From contig NZ_BDBC01000020.1 of the NCBI RefSeq assembly GCF_001612785.1, forward strand, positions 124,001 to 188,000: a stretch of DNA of 64,000 nucleotides, written 5' to 3'. This stretch comes from Nocardia beijingensis NBRC 16342 (GTDB lineage Bacteria; Actinomycetota; Actinomycetes; Mycobacteriales; Mycobacteriaceae). Shown here in pieces: positions 9,309 through 20,483 of this stretch; the stretch's first letter is position 1, and each line of letters starts with the position of its first letter. Position numbers and translations under genes: made by a program. The notes under the pieces were generated by a model. That model was not told the origin of the DNA and made no database searches. It was given only the letters and a program-made list of their open reading frames with translations.

Positions 9309-9910
9309 CTCCCGCTCCGTTGGTTCTTCCAGCGCCTGCGACGCTGGGTGTTCGCTGTGCTTGTTCGGCCGCGACCTCGTCGCGGCGTGTTCGCGAGCCG
9401 GGCCGCGAACCGACAATGCTAGGTCTCGCTTCGCTCGAAACCTGCGGTTGGGCTGTGCGGTCTCGTCGTGCGGTTCCACCCGGCGCTGACGCTTCGGCGG
9501 GAACGCCTGCCGTGCGAAACCACCCGCTGTCGCACCACCGGCCTGCTGTTGCGAACGACCTGTTGCCGAGCGAGGGACTTGCTGCGCGAGGGACTGTCGC
9601 CGCTGCGGCTTCTTGTTGCGCCGACGGCTTGGTGTTGCGCTGGGCGGCCTGGCTCGGTTGCGGCGCGATCCTTGGTTGCCCTGCGACCCAGAACCGCGTG
9701 ACCGAGGCAGCGGGACGGGCGAGGCCCCCACGGTGCTGATCAGGCTCGCCCCGGACCAGGTCGTCGTGTAAGCACCGGGCATCTCGCAACCACCCTTCTC
9801 GCGCACCGCCGATGATCCGGCTCCCTGGCGCCATCCTCCGCGACACGCCTGCCGCAGAATGGCCCGGCCGCCGGGGCTTGCCCGGATGGAGCCGCGCCGG
9901 GGAAACCATA

Positions 9911-9946
9911 TTGACGAAGCGGGGCGCCATGTTCACTATAAACAAC
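9911..9946 (+). promoter_or_regulatory. Promoter and possible XRE operator in front of azlC
   Basis: TTGACG (9911-9916) and CACTATA (9934-9940) are spaced like -35 and -10 elements, and the predicted transcript start falls on the A of ATG 9947. The -10 region lies inside an interrupted inverted repeat, ATGTT (9929-9933) and AACAT (9944-9948), which is a plausible site for the divergent XRE-cupin repressor. Operator use is inference. Confidence 0.55.
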
Positions 9947-10642
9947 ATGCGTTCGATATGGCGAACACTGGATCGGGATGCGCTGCTCGGGATCGGGGCG
10001 GTCTGTCTCGCTGTCGGGGTGATCGGGGTTTCCTATGGGGCTACCGCGGTCGCGGCGGGCTTTCCGGTCTGGCTGCCGGTGCTGCTCGGGTGTGTGGTGC
10101 TCGCCGGGAGTTCGGAGTTCCTGTTTCTCGGGATCGTCGCGGCCGGGGGCAGTCCGATCGCGGCGGTGCTGGCGGGCTTGCTGGTGAACGCCCGGCATGT
10201 GCCGTACGGGCTGTCGGTTCCCGATGCAGTCGGCACGGGTTGGCGGCGCTCGCTGGGCGTCCATCTCATGAACGACGAGTCCGTCGCGATGACCATCGCG
10301 CAGCCGGACGCGCGACGCAGGCGCGCGGCCTATTGGATCACCGGCGCGGGGGTGCTGCTCGCCTGGCCGGGCGGCGCCGCCGTCGGCGCGCTGATCGGAT
10401 CGGTGGTCACCGATACCTCGGCGCTGGGACTCGATGCCGTGTTCCCCGCCGTTCTGCTGGCCTTGGTGCTGCCCGCGCTGCGGGAGCGCACCACGCTCGC
10501 CGCGGTGGCTGTCGGCACCGCGATCGCGCTGGTCAGCGCGCCGTTCCTGCCCACGGGGCTGCCGGTGCTGCTCGCCTTGTCCGGGGTGCTGGTCGCGGCG
10601 CGGGAAAAGCCGGAACCGGCGACCGCGACGGGAGCGGCGTGA
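9947..10642 (+). CDS. azlC: AzlC-family branched-chain amino acid exporter, large subunit
   Basis: This 231-residue inner-membrane protein has about six to seven transmembrane helices. It carries the AzlC-family features VGVIGVSYGATAVAAGFPVW, LAGSSEFLFLGIVAAG, LLVNARHVPYGLSV and LMNDESVAM. AzlC pairs with AzlD to export branched-chain and related amino acids. Several in-frame starts exist (9812, 9929, 9947). ATG 9947 is preferred because the -10 box CACTATA ends 6 bases before it, which predicts a leaderless mRNA and gives the standard family length. The stop TGA shares its last base with the azlD start (TGATG). Control by the divergent XRE-cupin regulator is likely but unproven. Confidence 0.88.
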   Translation: MRSIWRTLDRDALLGIGAVCLAVGVIGVSYGATAVAAGFPVWLPVLLGCVVLAGSSEFLFLGIVAAGGSPIAAVLAGLLVNARHVPYGLSVPDAVGTGWRRSLGVHLMNDESVAMTIAQPDARRRRAAYWITGAGVLLAWPGGAAVGALIGSVVTDTSALGLDAVFPAVLLALVLPALRERTTLAAVAVGTAIALVSAPFLPTGLPVLLALSGVLVAAREKPEPATATGAA

Positions 10643-10950
10643 TGCTGGCCGCCGGAGTCGTCGCACTCGCCGCGGGCACCTACGTTTTCCGCTGGGCCGG
10701 ACCCGCGCTCCGCGACCGAGTACGCCTGCCCGCCCGCGTGGTGCGACTGCTGGAGATCGGCGCCGTCGTATTGCTCACCGCGCTCGTGGCCGTCACCACC
10801 CTGCCGCTGGGCACCGCCGACCTCGGATTCGCCATGCCCGCAGGCGTTCTCGCCGGCGGGCTGGTGGCCTGGTTCCGGCGACCCATTCTGCTGGTGATCC
10901 TCGCCGCCGCCGCGACAACGGCATTCATCCGCCTGCTCGGCATCTCTTGA
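10642..10950 (+). CDS. azlD: AzlD-family branched-chain amino acid exporter, small subunit
   Basis: This 102-residue membrane protein has three to four transmembrane helices. The GTYVFRWAGPAL motif near the N-terminus and the C-terminal AAAATTAFIRLLG are typical of AzlD. It is the partner of the AzlC protein encoded directly upstream, and its ATG overlaps the azlC stop by one base, so translation is coupled. A 12-bp hairpin lies 39 bases after the stop. Confidence 0.87.
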   Translation: MLAAGVVALAAGTYVFRWAGPALRDRVRLPARVVRLLEIGAVVLLTALVAVTTLPLGTADLGFAMPAGVLAGGLVAWFRRPILLVILAAAATTAFIRLLGIS

Positions 10951-10989
10951 GCAGACGGGATGCTCGGCAACCGGTTTCGCGCGGAGGCA

Positions 10990-11023
10990 GGCGGCGCCGT
11001 CCCCTCCTGCCGACGGCGCCGCC
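10990..11023 (+). terminator. Hairpin terminator after azlCD
   Basis: A perfect 12-bp stem (10990-11001 GGCGGCGCCGTC with 11012-11023) with a 10-base loop follows azlD. It has no T-run. Confidence 0.7.
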
Positions 11024-11313
11024 TATCCATCGATCGCTTCCGAGCAATTGTTTGCTACTCGAGAAATCACAGTGGGACCTCCCACTGCGAAAGCCGTTGC
11101 GCCGCTTGAATCCAACCCTCGACCGGCTGGGAGGACTCTCGGGACCAACGCCGCCGGAACCTGCCGACCTCGACCTCGCATTCTGCGCCGTTCAGACCTT
11201 CTCCGGCGCGCGGCACGTCACGAGAAGGCAACGCCTGCGTCGCCTCCGGCTATCGCTCGTGGGTTGAGTCGGCCGGGCCGAGGAAACTATCCACCAGCCA
11301 CTTGCACGTCGAA
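11024..11313. other. Intergenic stretch without a recognisable gene
   Basis: This is the left part of a ~700-base gap between azlD and the gene ending at 11650. It holds an inverted repeat CAGTGGGA-CC-TCCCACTG at 11070-11087 (8-bp arms, 2-base spacer), which looks like a protein-binding site. I see no reading frame with normal codon use. The open frames across it lack family features and run into the tandem repeat. Confidence 0.5.
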
Positions 11314-11532
11314 GTGCTTGTGGCCCCGCACGATGCGAGGCGGGCGGTCGGTCTGCCGGATCGTCGGACTGCTTGCGCCCCCGCGCGATGCTGGGCGCAC
11401 GGTCGGCCTGCCGGATCGTCGGACTGCTTGCGCCCCCGCACGATGCTGGGCGCACGGTCGGCCTGCCGGATCGTCGGACTGCTTGCGCCCCCGCACGATG
11501 CTGGGCGCACGGTCGGCCTGCCGGATCGTCGG
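11314..11532. repeat. 55-bp tandem repeat (VNTR-like), about four copies
   Basis: The core CCGGATCGTCGG recurs at 11356, 11411, 11466 and 11521, an exact period of 55 bp. The two complete units from 11411 to 11520 are almost identical to each other. The unit starting at 11356 differs at one or two bases, and a degenerate copy sits on the left (about 11314-11355). Because 55 is not a multiple of three, the array does not encode a repeated peptide. There are no spacers, so it is not a CRISPR. Size and intergenic position resemble the mycobacterial interspersed repetitive units used for strain typing. Confidence 0.9.
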
Positions 11533-11649
11533 CGATACCGGCCGATTGGTGGCGGCCGCGCCATTGCGCGCACGGTCGAGCCCACCGGCGTTCCCTGCTC
11601 CGGCGCGCGAATCACCCGCCCGGCATGCGCCCGACCGCCCTCGGGAAAG

Positions 11650-12315
11650 TCACTGCGGCAGCAGAGGAATCCCACCGCCGAGCCGACGGGCCACCGAACC
11701 ATAGCGGGCGTCGAGCCGCAGCCACGTTCTGGTCGCGCGGACGCGGACGATCTCGGCGGGTGGAATACGCCGGGGGTCGGCCTTCTCCCCCGAGTGCGGG
11801 ATGAAGTCCATCGCCGTGAGCGCGAAGACCACGCGCATCGGCACCTCCACCCGCGTGCTCGCGCCGGACACGGTCAGCACCGCCTGATCCAGCAACGAGG
11901 CGGGCGGACCGTGACCGCTGCCGTGTTCCTTCGCCAGCTGCGCGCCCTGCTCGGCGAGTTCGACCAGCGTGCGCGCGGGCACATCGTCGACGTGCGCGAA
12001 ACCGTCGACGGGTGGCAGCGCGCCGCGCCAGGCGGAGTCCATCGAATAGCCGAGGTCGATCGGACCGCCGGTGGCCGAACCGGCGAGCACCACATCGGCG
12101 CCGACCGTCACATCATCGACGCCGAGTTCGGCGACCACGGTGCGCATCGCCAGCGCCTCGAAGCCCGTCGCCACCCACGCCGAGACGTACTCGTCCCCGC
12201 GGCGGCGCAGGCGCACCACCGCCGCTGGGTCCAGCCGCACGGCCCTGGTCAGGAACGTCGCGAGATTCTCCCGCTCCGCCGGATCGGGCACGTGCAGCAC
12301 TCGTTGTCCCGTCAT
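11650..12315 (-). CDS. Conserved hypothetical protein (Rv2474c position)
   Basis: This 221-residue soluble protein has no signal peptide or membrane helix. It contains a conserved GYSMDSAWRGALPPVDGFAH segment followed by ARTLVELAEQGAQLAKEHGS and a C-terminal EIVRVRATRTWLRLDARYG strand. I do not recognise the fold. ATG 12315 fits the ribosome binding site GGAG at eight bases; a GTG immediately before it (12318) is the alternative. It follows the acyl-CoA thioesterase gene by 48 bases on the same strand and is probably the last gene of the gdh-thioesterase operon. The same gene order is found in mycobacteria, so it is likely a real core gene of unknown function. Confidence 0.8.
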   Translation of the reverse strand: MTGQRVLHVPDPAERENLATFLTRAVRLDPAAVVRLRRRGDEYVSAWVATGFEALAMRTVVAELGVDDVTVGADVVLAGSATGGPIDLGYSMDSAWRGALPPVDGFAHVDDVPARTLVELAEQGAQLAKEHGSGHGPPASLLDQAVLTVSGASTRVEVPMRVVFALTAMDFIPHSGEKADPRRIPPAEIVRVRATRTWLRLDARYGSVARRLGGGIPLLPQ

Positions 12316-12363
12316 CACGGCTGCTCCGCCGTCAGCACTCGGTCACCATCGACGCGCGGTCGC

Positions 12364-12828
12364 TCACTCCATCCATTCCGACAGGTAATCACGCTCGGCG
12401 TCGGTGAGCCTGCGCAACCGCTGCGCACGCATGTCGAACGCCGCGATCTGCGTGGACGCCACCACGGCGGCGGGCGAGTCGGGCTGCGCGCCCGCCGCGC
12501 GCACCTCGTAGCCGATGGTGAAGTCGACCGCGCGCAACTGCTCGATCCACATGGCGATGTCCAGCGGCGTGTCCTCGTGCCGCAATTGACCGCGGTAGCG
12601 GACCCGCAGATCGGCGAGGACACAGCCCTCGCGCAGCGGCGCGGTCGGGCGGCCGTCCTCGAACAGCCACGGGATCCGCGCCTCTTCCAGCAGCGTCACC
12701 ATCCGAGCATGATTCACGTGCTGGAACACGTCCATGTCCGACCACCTGACGTCCACCTTGGCGTGGAACCGCCTCGGCAGCACCAGGCTGCCCGCGGCCT
12801 TCCCGCTTCCCCGCACCGAACTCGTCAA
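12364..12828 (-). CDS. Acyl-CoA thioesterase, 4HBT hotdog family
   Basis: This 154-residue protein has a single hotdog domain with the 4-hydroxybenzoyl-CoA thioesterase signature VRWSDMDVFQHVNHARMVTL, in which the Asp of DMDVFQHVNH is the usual catalytic acid. It would hydrolyse an acyl-CoA to free acid and CoA. The start is TTG at 12826-12828, overlapping the gdh stop as TTGA. The unusual codon is supported by a strong GGAGG seven bases upstream and by the 4-base overlap. An in-frame GTG lies 12 bases further in as an alternative. It corresponds to Rv2475c. Acyl-chain preference cannot be told. Confidence 0.88.
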   Translation of the reverse strand: MTSSVRGSGKAAGSLVLPRRFHAKVDVRWSDMDVFQHVNHARMVTLLEEARIPWLFEDGRPTAPLREGCVLADLRVRYRGQLRHEDTPLDIAMWIEQLRAVDFTIGYEVRAAGAQPDSPAAVVASTQIAAFDMRAQRLRRLTDAERDYLSEWME

Positions 12829-15800
12829 CGTGGTACCTCCGATTGAGCGCCCACCCCGCTCACCATGCTCCGCACTTGCCGCGCTGCAACCGACAACGTG
12901 GCGAGATCGTGGGTTCCGGACTCGAACAATTCCGACAGCGCCGCCCTGGCTCGCCCGAGGCGGGACTGATTCTTCGACTCCCAGTATGCAATCTTCTCGT
13001 CCGCCGTCTCCTCGGGGTCGCCGCCGGAGAGCACGTCGAGCGTGAGCGAGCGCAGCGACCCGTACATGTCGTCGCGCAGGGCCAGCCGCGCCAGCGCGTG
13101 CCAGCGGTCGCCGCGTTCGAGATGGCTGACCGCCTGCAACAGCCAGTCGATCTTGAGGTGATCGTTGAGCGCGTAATACAGCGAACCGACCTCGTCACCG
13201 TCCCGGTCGGTGATGTCGGCGATATCCACGATGTCCAGCAGGGGGAACAGATGGAGCAGGCCGAAGACCTCGGTGGCCAGGTCGGTCGGCGCGCCGCGAG
13301 CGATCAGCTCGGCGGACCGGTCGGTCAGCGTGAACACGTGGTGCCCGCGCAGCCATCCCGGCACCTTGGGTGCGAGTTCGCGCACGTCGGTGCGGTACCG
13401 GCTGATCTCGGAGCCCACCGCGATCGGCTGCGGCCGGTTGCTCAGCAGCCACCGGGACGCGCGGTCCAGCGTCCGCTTCGTCTCCAGTTCCAGCAGGTCG
13501 CGCACCGGGGTCGGCGCGTCGCAGGCGCGGATTCGCGCCCATCGCTCGTGCAGGTCGAAGATCCCGCTCGCCGCGGCGAAAGCGCGCACCGCGTCGGTGG
13601 TGGTCGCCCCGACCTCCTCGTTCAACCGGTGCGCGTAGGTGATGCCGCCGTAGTCCACCATCTCGTTGACGATCATCGTGGTGACGATCTCCCGGCGCAG
13701 CCGGTGCCGCTTGATCGCCGCTGCGAAACGATCCCGCAGCGGTGTGGGGAAGTACTCCGGCAGCCGGGCCGCGAAGTACTGGCTGTCGGGCAGATCCGAC
13801 CCGAGCAGGTCGGACTTGAGCGACAGCTTCACATGCGCCATCAGATTGGCCAGTTCCGGTGAGGCCAGTCCGGAGCCTTCCTCCAGCCTGCGCTTCATCT
13901 CCTGATCCGACGGCAGCGCCTCGAGTTCGCGGTCGAGGCCGCGACGCTGCTCGAGTTCCTCGATCAGCCGCATCTGCACGCTCAGCATCTGCTGCGCCTC
14001 GGTGCGCGAGAGGCCCATGAGGAAGTTCTGCGCCACGTTGTCCTGCAGGACCATCCGGGCGACCTCGTCGGTCATCGAGGCAAGCAGCGGATTGCGCTCC
14101 TCCTGCGGCAGCTGGCCGCCGGAGACCACGGCGTCGAGCAGGATCTTGATGTTGACCTCGTGATCGGAGCAGTCCACACCCGCGGAGTTGTCCAGCGCGT
14201 CGGTGTTGATCTTGCCGCCGTTGCGATTGAACTCGATGCGGCCCAGCGCCGTGGCGCCGAGGTTGCCGCCCTCGCCGACCACCTTGACCCGCAGTTGGTT
14301 CCCGTTGACCCGGACGGCGTCGTTGGACTTGTCGCCTACTTCCGCGTTGGTCTCCGTGCTCGCCTTGATGTAGGTGCCGATACCGCCGTTCCACAGCAGA
14401 TCGACCGGAGCCAGCAGGATGGCGCGAACCAGATCCGGCGGCGACAGCGACACGACGTCGTCGCCCAGTCCGAGGGCAGCCCTGGCCTGGGGACTGATCG
14501 GCACGGCCTTCACGGTGCGATCCCACACCCCGCCACCGGGACTGATCAGCGAGGTGTCGTAATCGGCCCACGACGACCTCGGCAACGCGAACATCCGCTG
14601 CCGCTCCCGATACGAGCGGGCCGCGTCCGGGTCGGGGTCGAGGAAGATGTGACGGTGGTCGAAAGCGGCCACCAGACGAATGTGCTCCGACAACAACATC
14701 CCGTTGCCGAACACATCACCACTCATGTCACCGACACCGACCACGGTGAAGTCCTGGGTTTGCGTGTCGATCTCCATCTCACGGAAATGCCGCTTGACGC
14801 TCTCCCACGCACCCTTGGCGGTGATGCCCATCGCCTTGTGGTCATACCCCGCCGAACCACCGGAGGCGAAAGCGTCACCCAACCAGAAACCGTAGCTCTT
14901 GGCCACGTCGTTGGCGATGTCGGAGAACGTCGCGGTCCCCTTGTCCGCCGCGACGACCAGATAGGTGTCGTCACCATCCCGCCGCACCACCCGGGCCGGA
15001 GGCAGCACCTCCCCACTCGCCCGATCCACGTTGTCGGTGACATCGAGCAGACCGGAGATGAACGTGCGATAGCACGCCACACCCTCCGCACCCAACGCCT
15101 GCCGGTCCGCGACCGGATCACCCGTGGACGCGGGCGGCTGCTTCACCACGAAACCGCCCTTGGCGCCGACCGGCACGATCACCGCGTTCTTCACCGCCTG
15201 CGCCTTCACCAAGCCCAGAATCTCGGTGCGGAAATCCTCCAACCGGTCCGACCACCGCAAGCCACCACGGGCTACCGGTCCGAAGCGCAGATGCACGCCT
15301 TCCACCCGCGGCGAGTAGACGAAGATCTCGAACTGCGGCTTCGGCTTCGGCAGTTCGGCGATCTCTCGTGGTTCGACCTTCACCGAGACGAAATCGCGCG
15401 GCCTGCCCTCCGCGTCGGTCACGTAGTAATTGGTCCGCAAGGTCGCCTTGATCAGACCGAGGATCGCACGCAGGATGCGGTCGGCGTCCAAGCTGACCAC
15501 CTCGTCGATCCGCCCGCGCACCTGGGTTTCCAGCTCCGCGGCATGCTCGGCGGACACGGTGTCGGGATCGAAGCGCGCCGCGAACAGGTCGGCGAAAAGG
15601 CGCGCGATATCCGGATAGGTGAGCAGCACGCGGCAGATATTGGCCTGGCTGTACGGAAAGACGGCCTGCTGCAAGTACTTCGCGTAGGTGCGCAGGATCG
15701 ACACGGCGCGCCACGGCAACCGGGCACGCAGCACGAGCTCGTTCATGCCGTCCGCCTCCGCGCGGCCGTACCACATGGCCTCGAAGGCTTCCACGAACCG

Positions 15801-17762
15801 TTCCCGCAGCCCGCGCACCTCCGCCTCCAGCACGTCGGCGCGTTTGGCGGATTCGAGCAGTTCGGCGTCCAGATCGCGATCGAGCGAACTGCGCAGCAGC
15901 TCCGGGCGAGCGAGCAGGCCGAAGTCGTAGATCCACCGCTCACCGCCTGCGCCGTCGGCCGCGGCCTCCAGTTCGATCTGGTACGGCCGCTCGTCGACCA
16001 CCTCCACGCCGAGACTCTGCAACAGCGGGAGCACCTGGCTCAAGGAGATGCCGCTGCCTCCGACGTAGAGCGTGAAACGCCACGAACCCGGCGCGGAATC
16101 GGGCTTCCGATACAGGAATTGGTCGATGTCGCCGTCGCGCAGACGCTCGAGGCGCACGATGTCCTTCAGCGCGCGGGCCGCGGCGAAATCCTGTTTGTAG
16201 CCCTCGGGGAAGGCTTCCGCGTACCGCTGCACCACCGCGGGATCGAGCACCGTCGACGTGCTCACCTCGTCGTTCAGCCGGTCGTCCCAGGTGCGGCTGG
16301 CTTCGGCGAGCAGGTTCTGCAAACGCAGCCGGTTGGGCTCGGAGGTATCGGCGCCGGGCGGCATACGACGCGGGACGCCGAGCTCGGCCTCCGGCATGCG
16401 CACGGTGAAATACACACGCGCCAATTCGCTTTCGCCCACCCGCGCGGAGTAGTCGATGGACACGCCGCCCAGTTCACGGACCAGGATCTCCTGCATCTCG
16501 AGCCGTGCGCTGGTGGTGTACCGGTCACGCGGCAGATAGACCAGGCAGGCGACATAGCGGCCGTAGGTGTCCGCGCGCAGGAACAGCCGCACCTGGCGCC
16601 GCAGGCCGACGCTCAGCACGGCGGTGGCGGTGCGGCGCAGCGTGTCACCGTCGGCGGAGAACAGTTCGGTGCGCGGGAAGGACTGGATGACCTCGAGCAT
16701 GGCCTGACCGGAGAACGAGTCCAGGTCGAATCCGCTCTCCTCGATCGCGGAGCGGACCCGGCGTTCGATCACCGGGATGTCCAAGACGTTCTCGTGCACG
16801 GCGGTGACGGTGAAGACGCCGATGAACAGGTGTTCGCCGACGATCGTTCCGTCGGCGTCGAAATCCGCGACGCCGACGAAGTACGGATACACCGCACGGT
16901 GCACGGTCGCGGGTACCAGACCCTGGGTCAGGGTGAGCAGCGGACGGTCACCGCCGTTGACCGGCACGTGGAAGTCGGTGCCGACGTCCGGCCGCAGCAC
17001 GCCGAGGCAGGTGTCGGGCACGACGGTGGACATCTCCCGGCCCTGGTCGGAACTCAGCCGGTAGCGCGCGTATCCGAGCAGGGTGAAGTTCCCCCCGGCC
17101 AGCCAGCGCAGCAGGGCGGCGGTGTCGGTCAGTTCGGTCGCGGGGAAAGGCGCGGACCCGGATCGCGCGGCCAGTTCCAGGTCGTCGGCCAGCTTGCTCT
17201 GCACCTCTTCGATGGCCTCGGTGTCACCGATCACCTGACGCACGTCGTCCACCACGTCCGGCACTGCGGACTCCACCTTGGCCAGCAGCGCCGCACTGGT
17301 CGACGGGTGCAATTGCACGTGCATCCAGGACTCCCGCAGCCCCGCGCCACCGGTGCCGTCCACCTCGTGCGCGGCGGCGTGCGTCAGCCGCCCGTCTTCA
17401 TCTCGTTCCACCTCGAAGATCGGGTGGATGATCTCGCTGACACTGACACCGAGGCGGCTCAGCGACGAACTGATCGACTCGACCAGCAGCGGCATGTCGT
17501 CGGTGACGATCTGCACCGCGGCCCCGATACCGGAGCGGTCGTCCGGGTGATACACCCGCACGAGGGCGCGACCGGGGCGGCGCGTCACGGCCAACTCCAG
17601 ATGCCTTCGGAAGATCTGGGTGATGCCGGTGATCGCACAGTCCACATCGCCCGCGTCGACGTGGCGGAAGTACGCCTCCTCGAGCGTCGCGAGTTCGCCG
17701 CGCAGCGACTGCGGCAAACCCGCGGCCCACGCCGCGCTGGACAATTCGGACGAGACGGTCAT
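12825..17762 (-). CDS. gdh: NAD-dependent glutamate dehydrogenase, large (L_180) class
   Basis: This 1645-residue enzyme oxidises glutamate to 2-oxoglutarate and ammonium with NAD+. The length is that of the 180-kDa class: a long N-terminal regulatory part with ACT-like repeats (about residues 80-700), then the catalytic dehydrogenase domain with RGGLRWSDRLEDFRTEILGL and the active-site lysines in KAQAVKNAVIVPVGAKGGFV, then a long C-terminal helical extension. The open frame extends to 17912, but ATG 17762 is chosen because GGGAG precedes it and MTVSSELSSAAWAAGLP matches relatives. It corresponds to Rv2476c. In mycobacteria this enzyme is restrained by GarA. It leads the operon with the thioesterase and the hypothetical gene. 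Confidence 0.95.
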   Translation of the reverse strand: MTVSSELSSAAWAAGLPQSLRGELATLEEAYFRHVDAGDVDCAITGITQIFRRHLELAVTRRPGRALVRVYHPDDRSGIGAAVQIVTDDMPLLVESISSSLSRLGVSVSEIIHPIFEVERDEDGRLTHAAAHEVDGTGGAGLRESWMHVQLHPSTSAALLAKVESAVPDVVDDVRQVIGDTEAIEEVQSKLADDLELAARSGSAPFPATELTDTAALLRWLAGGNFTLLGYARYRLSSDQGREMSTVVPDTCLGVLRPDVGTDFHVPVNGGDRPLLTLTQGLVPATVHRAVYPYFVGVADFDADGTIVGEHLFIGVFTVTAVHENVLDIPVIERRVRSAIEESGFDLDSFSGQAMLEVIQSFPRTELFSADGDTLRRTATAVLSVGLRRQVRLFLRADTYGRYVACLVYLPRDRYTTSARLEMQEILVRELGGVSIDYSARVGESELARVYFTVRMPEAELGVPRRMPPGADTSEPNRLRLQNLLAEASRTWDDRLNDEVSTSTVLDPAVVQRYAEAFPEGYKQDFAAARALKDIVRLERLRDGDIDQFLYRKPDSAPGSWRFTLYVGGSGISLSQVLPLLQSLGVEVVDERPYQIELEAAADGAGGERWIYDFGLLARPELLRSSLDRDLDAELLESAKRADVLEAEVRGLRERFVEAFEAMWYGRAEADGMNELVLRARLPWRAVSILRTYAKYLQQAVFPYSQANICRVLLTYPDIARLFADLFAARFDPDTVSAEHAAELETQVRGRIDEVVSLDADRILRAILGLIKATLRTNYYVTDAEGRPRDFVSVKVEPREIAELPKPKPQFEIFVYSPRVEGVHLRFGPVARGGLRWSDRLEDFRTEILGLVKAQAVKNAVIVPVGAKGGFVVKQPPASTGDPVADRQALGAEGVACYRTFISGLLDVTDNVDRASGEVLPPARVVRRDGDDTYLVVAADKGTATFSDIANDVAKSYGFWLGDAFASGGSAGYDHKAMGITAKGAWESVKRHFREMEIDTQTQDFTVVGVGDMSGDVFGNGMLLSEHIRLVAAFDHRHIFLDPDPDAARSYRERQRMFALPRSSWADYDTSLISPGGGVWDRTVKAVPISPQARAALGLGDDVVSLSPPDLVRAILLAPVDLLWNGGIGTYIKASTETNAEVGDKSNDAVRVNGNQLRVKVVGEGGNLGATALGRIEFNRNGGKINTDALDNSAGVDCSDHEVNIKILLDAVVSGGQLPQEERNPLLASMTDEVARMVLQDNVAQNFLMGLSRTEAQQMLSVQMRLIEELEQRRGLDRELEALPSDQEMKRRLEEGSGLASPELANLMAHVKLSLKSDLLGSDLPDSQYFAARLPEYFPTPLRDRFAAAIKRHRLRREIVTTMIVNEMVDYGGITYAHRLNEEVGATTTDAVRAFAAASGIFDLHERWARIRACDAPTPVRDLLELETKRTLDRASRWLLSNRPQPIAVGSEISRYRTDVRELAPKVPGWLRGHHVFTLTDRSAELIARGAPTDLATEVFGLLHLFPLLDIVDIADITDRDGDEVGSLYYALNDHLKIDWLLQAVSHLERGDRWHALARLALRDDMYGSLRSLTLDVLSGGDPEETADEKIAYWESKNQSRLGRARAALSELFESGTHDLATLSVAARQVRSMVSGVGAQSEVPR

Positions 17763-18684
17763 TTTTCGCCAACTCCCTCGGATATCGGTTCCGTAACAAA
17801 GTGACGCCGGTCCGAGGGTAACTGTGCGCCGATGACGCGTGGGTGAATTCCCTTTCACATCCGGTGGTTCACCACGACGGCAGAGTTCGCCGTTCGTATG
17901 CCGAGATCGCACGCGACAACCTCGGGCACAGCACAGAAGTCGGACCCGCGAAAGTCAGGTGAGCGCTACAGGTCGTATCCGCGGCGGCAGCGGCGCCGCA
18001 CCGGTACCTCGGGTCAGCTCGGCCACCGCGTCGGCGGTCGATGCCACCGATTGCTCGAACTGCGCCTGCGCATTCACGACTCCCACCCTAGCGAGCTACG
18101 CGCGGGTAGGTGTCACTCCTGTTCCGCGTTCCACGGAAAGACTTTTCGCGCCACCCCACCACAGCACTCCTCCCCCACTTCCGACCCGAATTTCCGGGCT
18201 CACCCCGCCGCACGGCACATCAGCAAATGACAGGCAGCGCCCGCTCGTCGTAGCAGGCAGCGGCACCCATGCGAGGCGAACCTCGTCGATATCAGGCCCG
18301 GAGCCGCCGCCCGCAGGCACTGTCTCGACGAACGCCTCCGCCCGTACCCCACGCAGCGATCTCCGCAGGTATAGCGGCGGCACCATCGGTCACACAGCCG
18401 CCGGCGATGGTCACGAAAACAGAGCCGGAGCACAGCCCCCATTTCGTCAGACCAGGCTCACTCAGCCGCAATGCGAATGCGGCCCCGCGCGCACCGGCCT
18501 GGAAATACGCGTCACATGCCCTCGTCTTGCCCCCTATCAACCCCCAATACGCACTGCCTCCGTCAAGCCAGCGATTCGGCCCGGCACCTCCGCGTTCGAG
18601 GTCCTTCGCCGAACGACCTCGAACGCGGCCACCAACATCCCGGGCTCGCGCCGCCCCGAAAATCCAGGCAATGCGTCGCACAGA
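17763..18684. other. Long intergenic region without a recognisable gene
   Basis: About 920 bases separate the gdh start from the ettA terminator. Open frames on both strands here (for example 18269-19132 and 18292-18681) show no family features, mixed third-position bases and no convincing ribosome binding site. The right end of gdh's upstream region must contain its promoter, but no clear -35/-10 pair stands out. The function of the remainder is unknown. Confidence 0.5.
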
Positions 18685-18711
18685 GCGGGTGCGACCGAAC
18701 CGCGCACCCGC
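18685..18711 (-). terminator. Hairpin terminator after ettA
   Basis: A perfect 9-bp stem GCGGGTGCG/CGCACCCGC (18685-18693 with 18703-18711) with a 9-base loop lies 16 bases beyond the ettA stop on the minus strand. Confidence 0.65.
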
Positions 18712-18726
18712 CCCGTGCGGACGAAC

Positions 18727-20403
<1,677 letters not shown>

Positions 20404-20483
20404 AAGTGTGAAGCCTATCGGTGCGAGAGATGGGAGGACGAAGCAGAGCTACCCTGCCGCCGGGACGAAAAGCGGTCGCGGGA

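Noticed and set aside
11314..11532. 55-bp repeats as a CRISPR array
   Set aside because: The units are directly head-to-tail with no unique spacers, and no cas genes are present.
18292..18681. 129-residue minus-strand frame in the gdh-ettA gap
   Set aside because: No ribosome binding site, unusual composition and no recognisable features.
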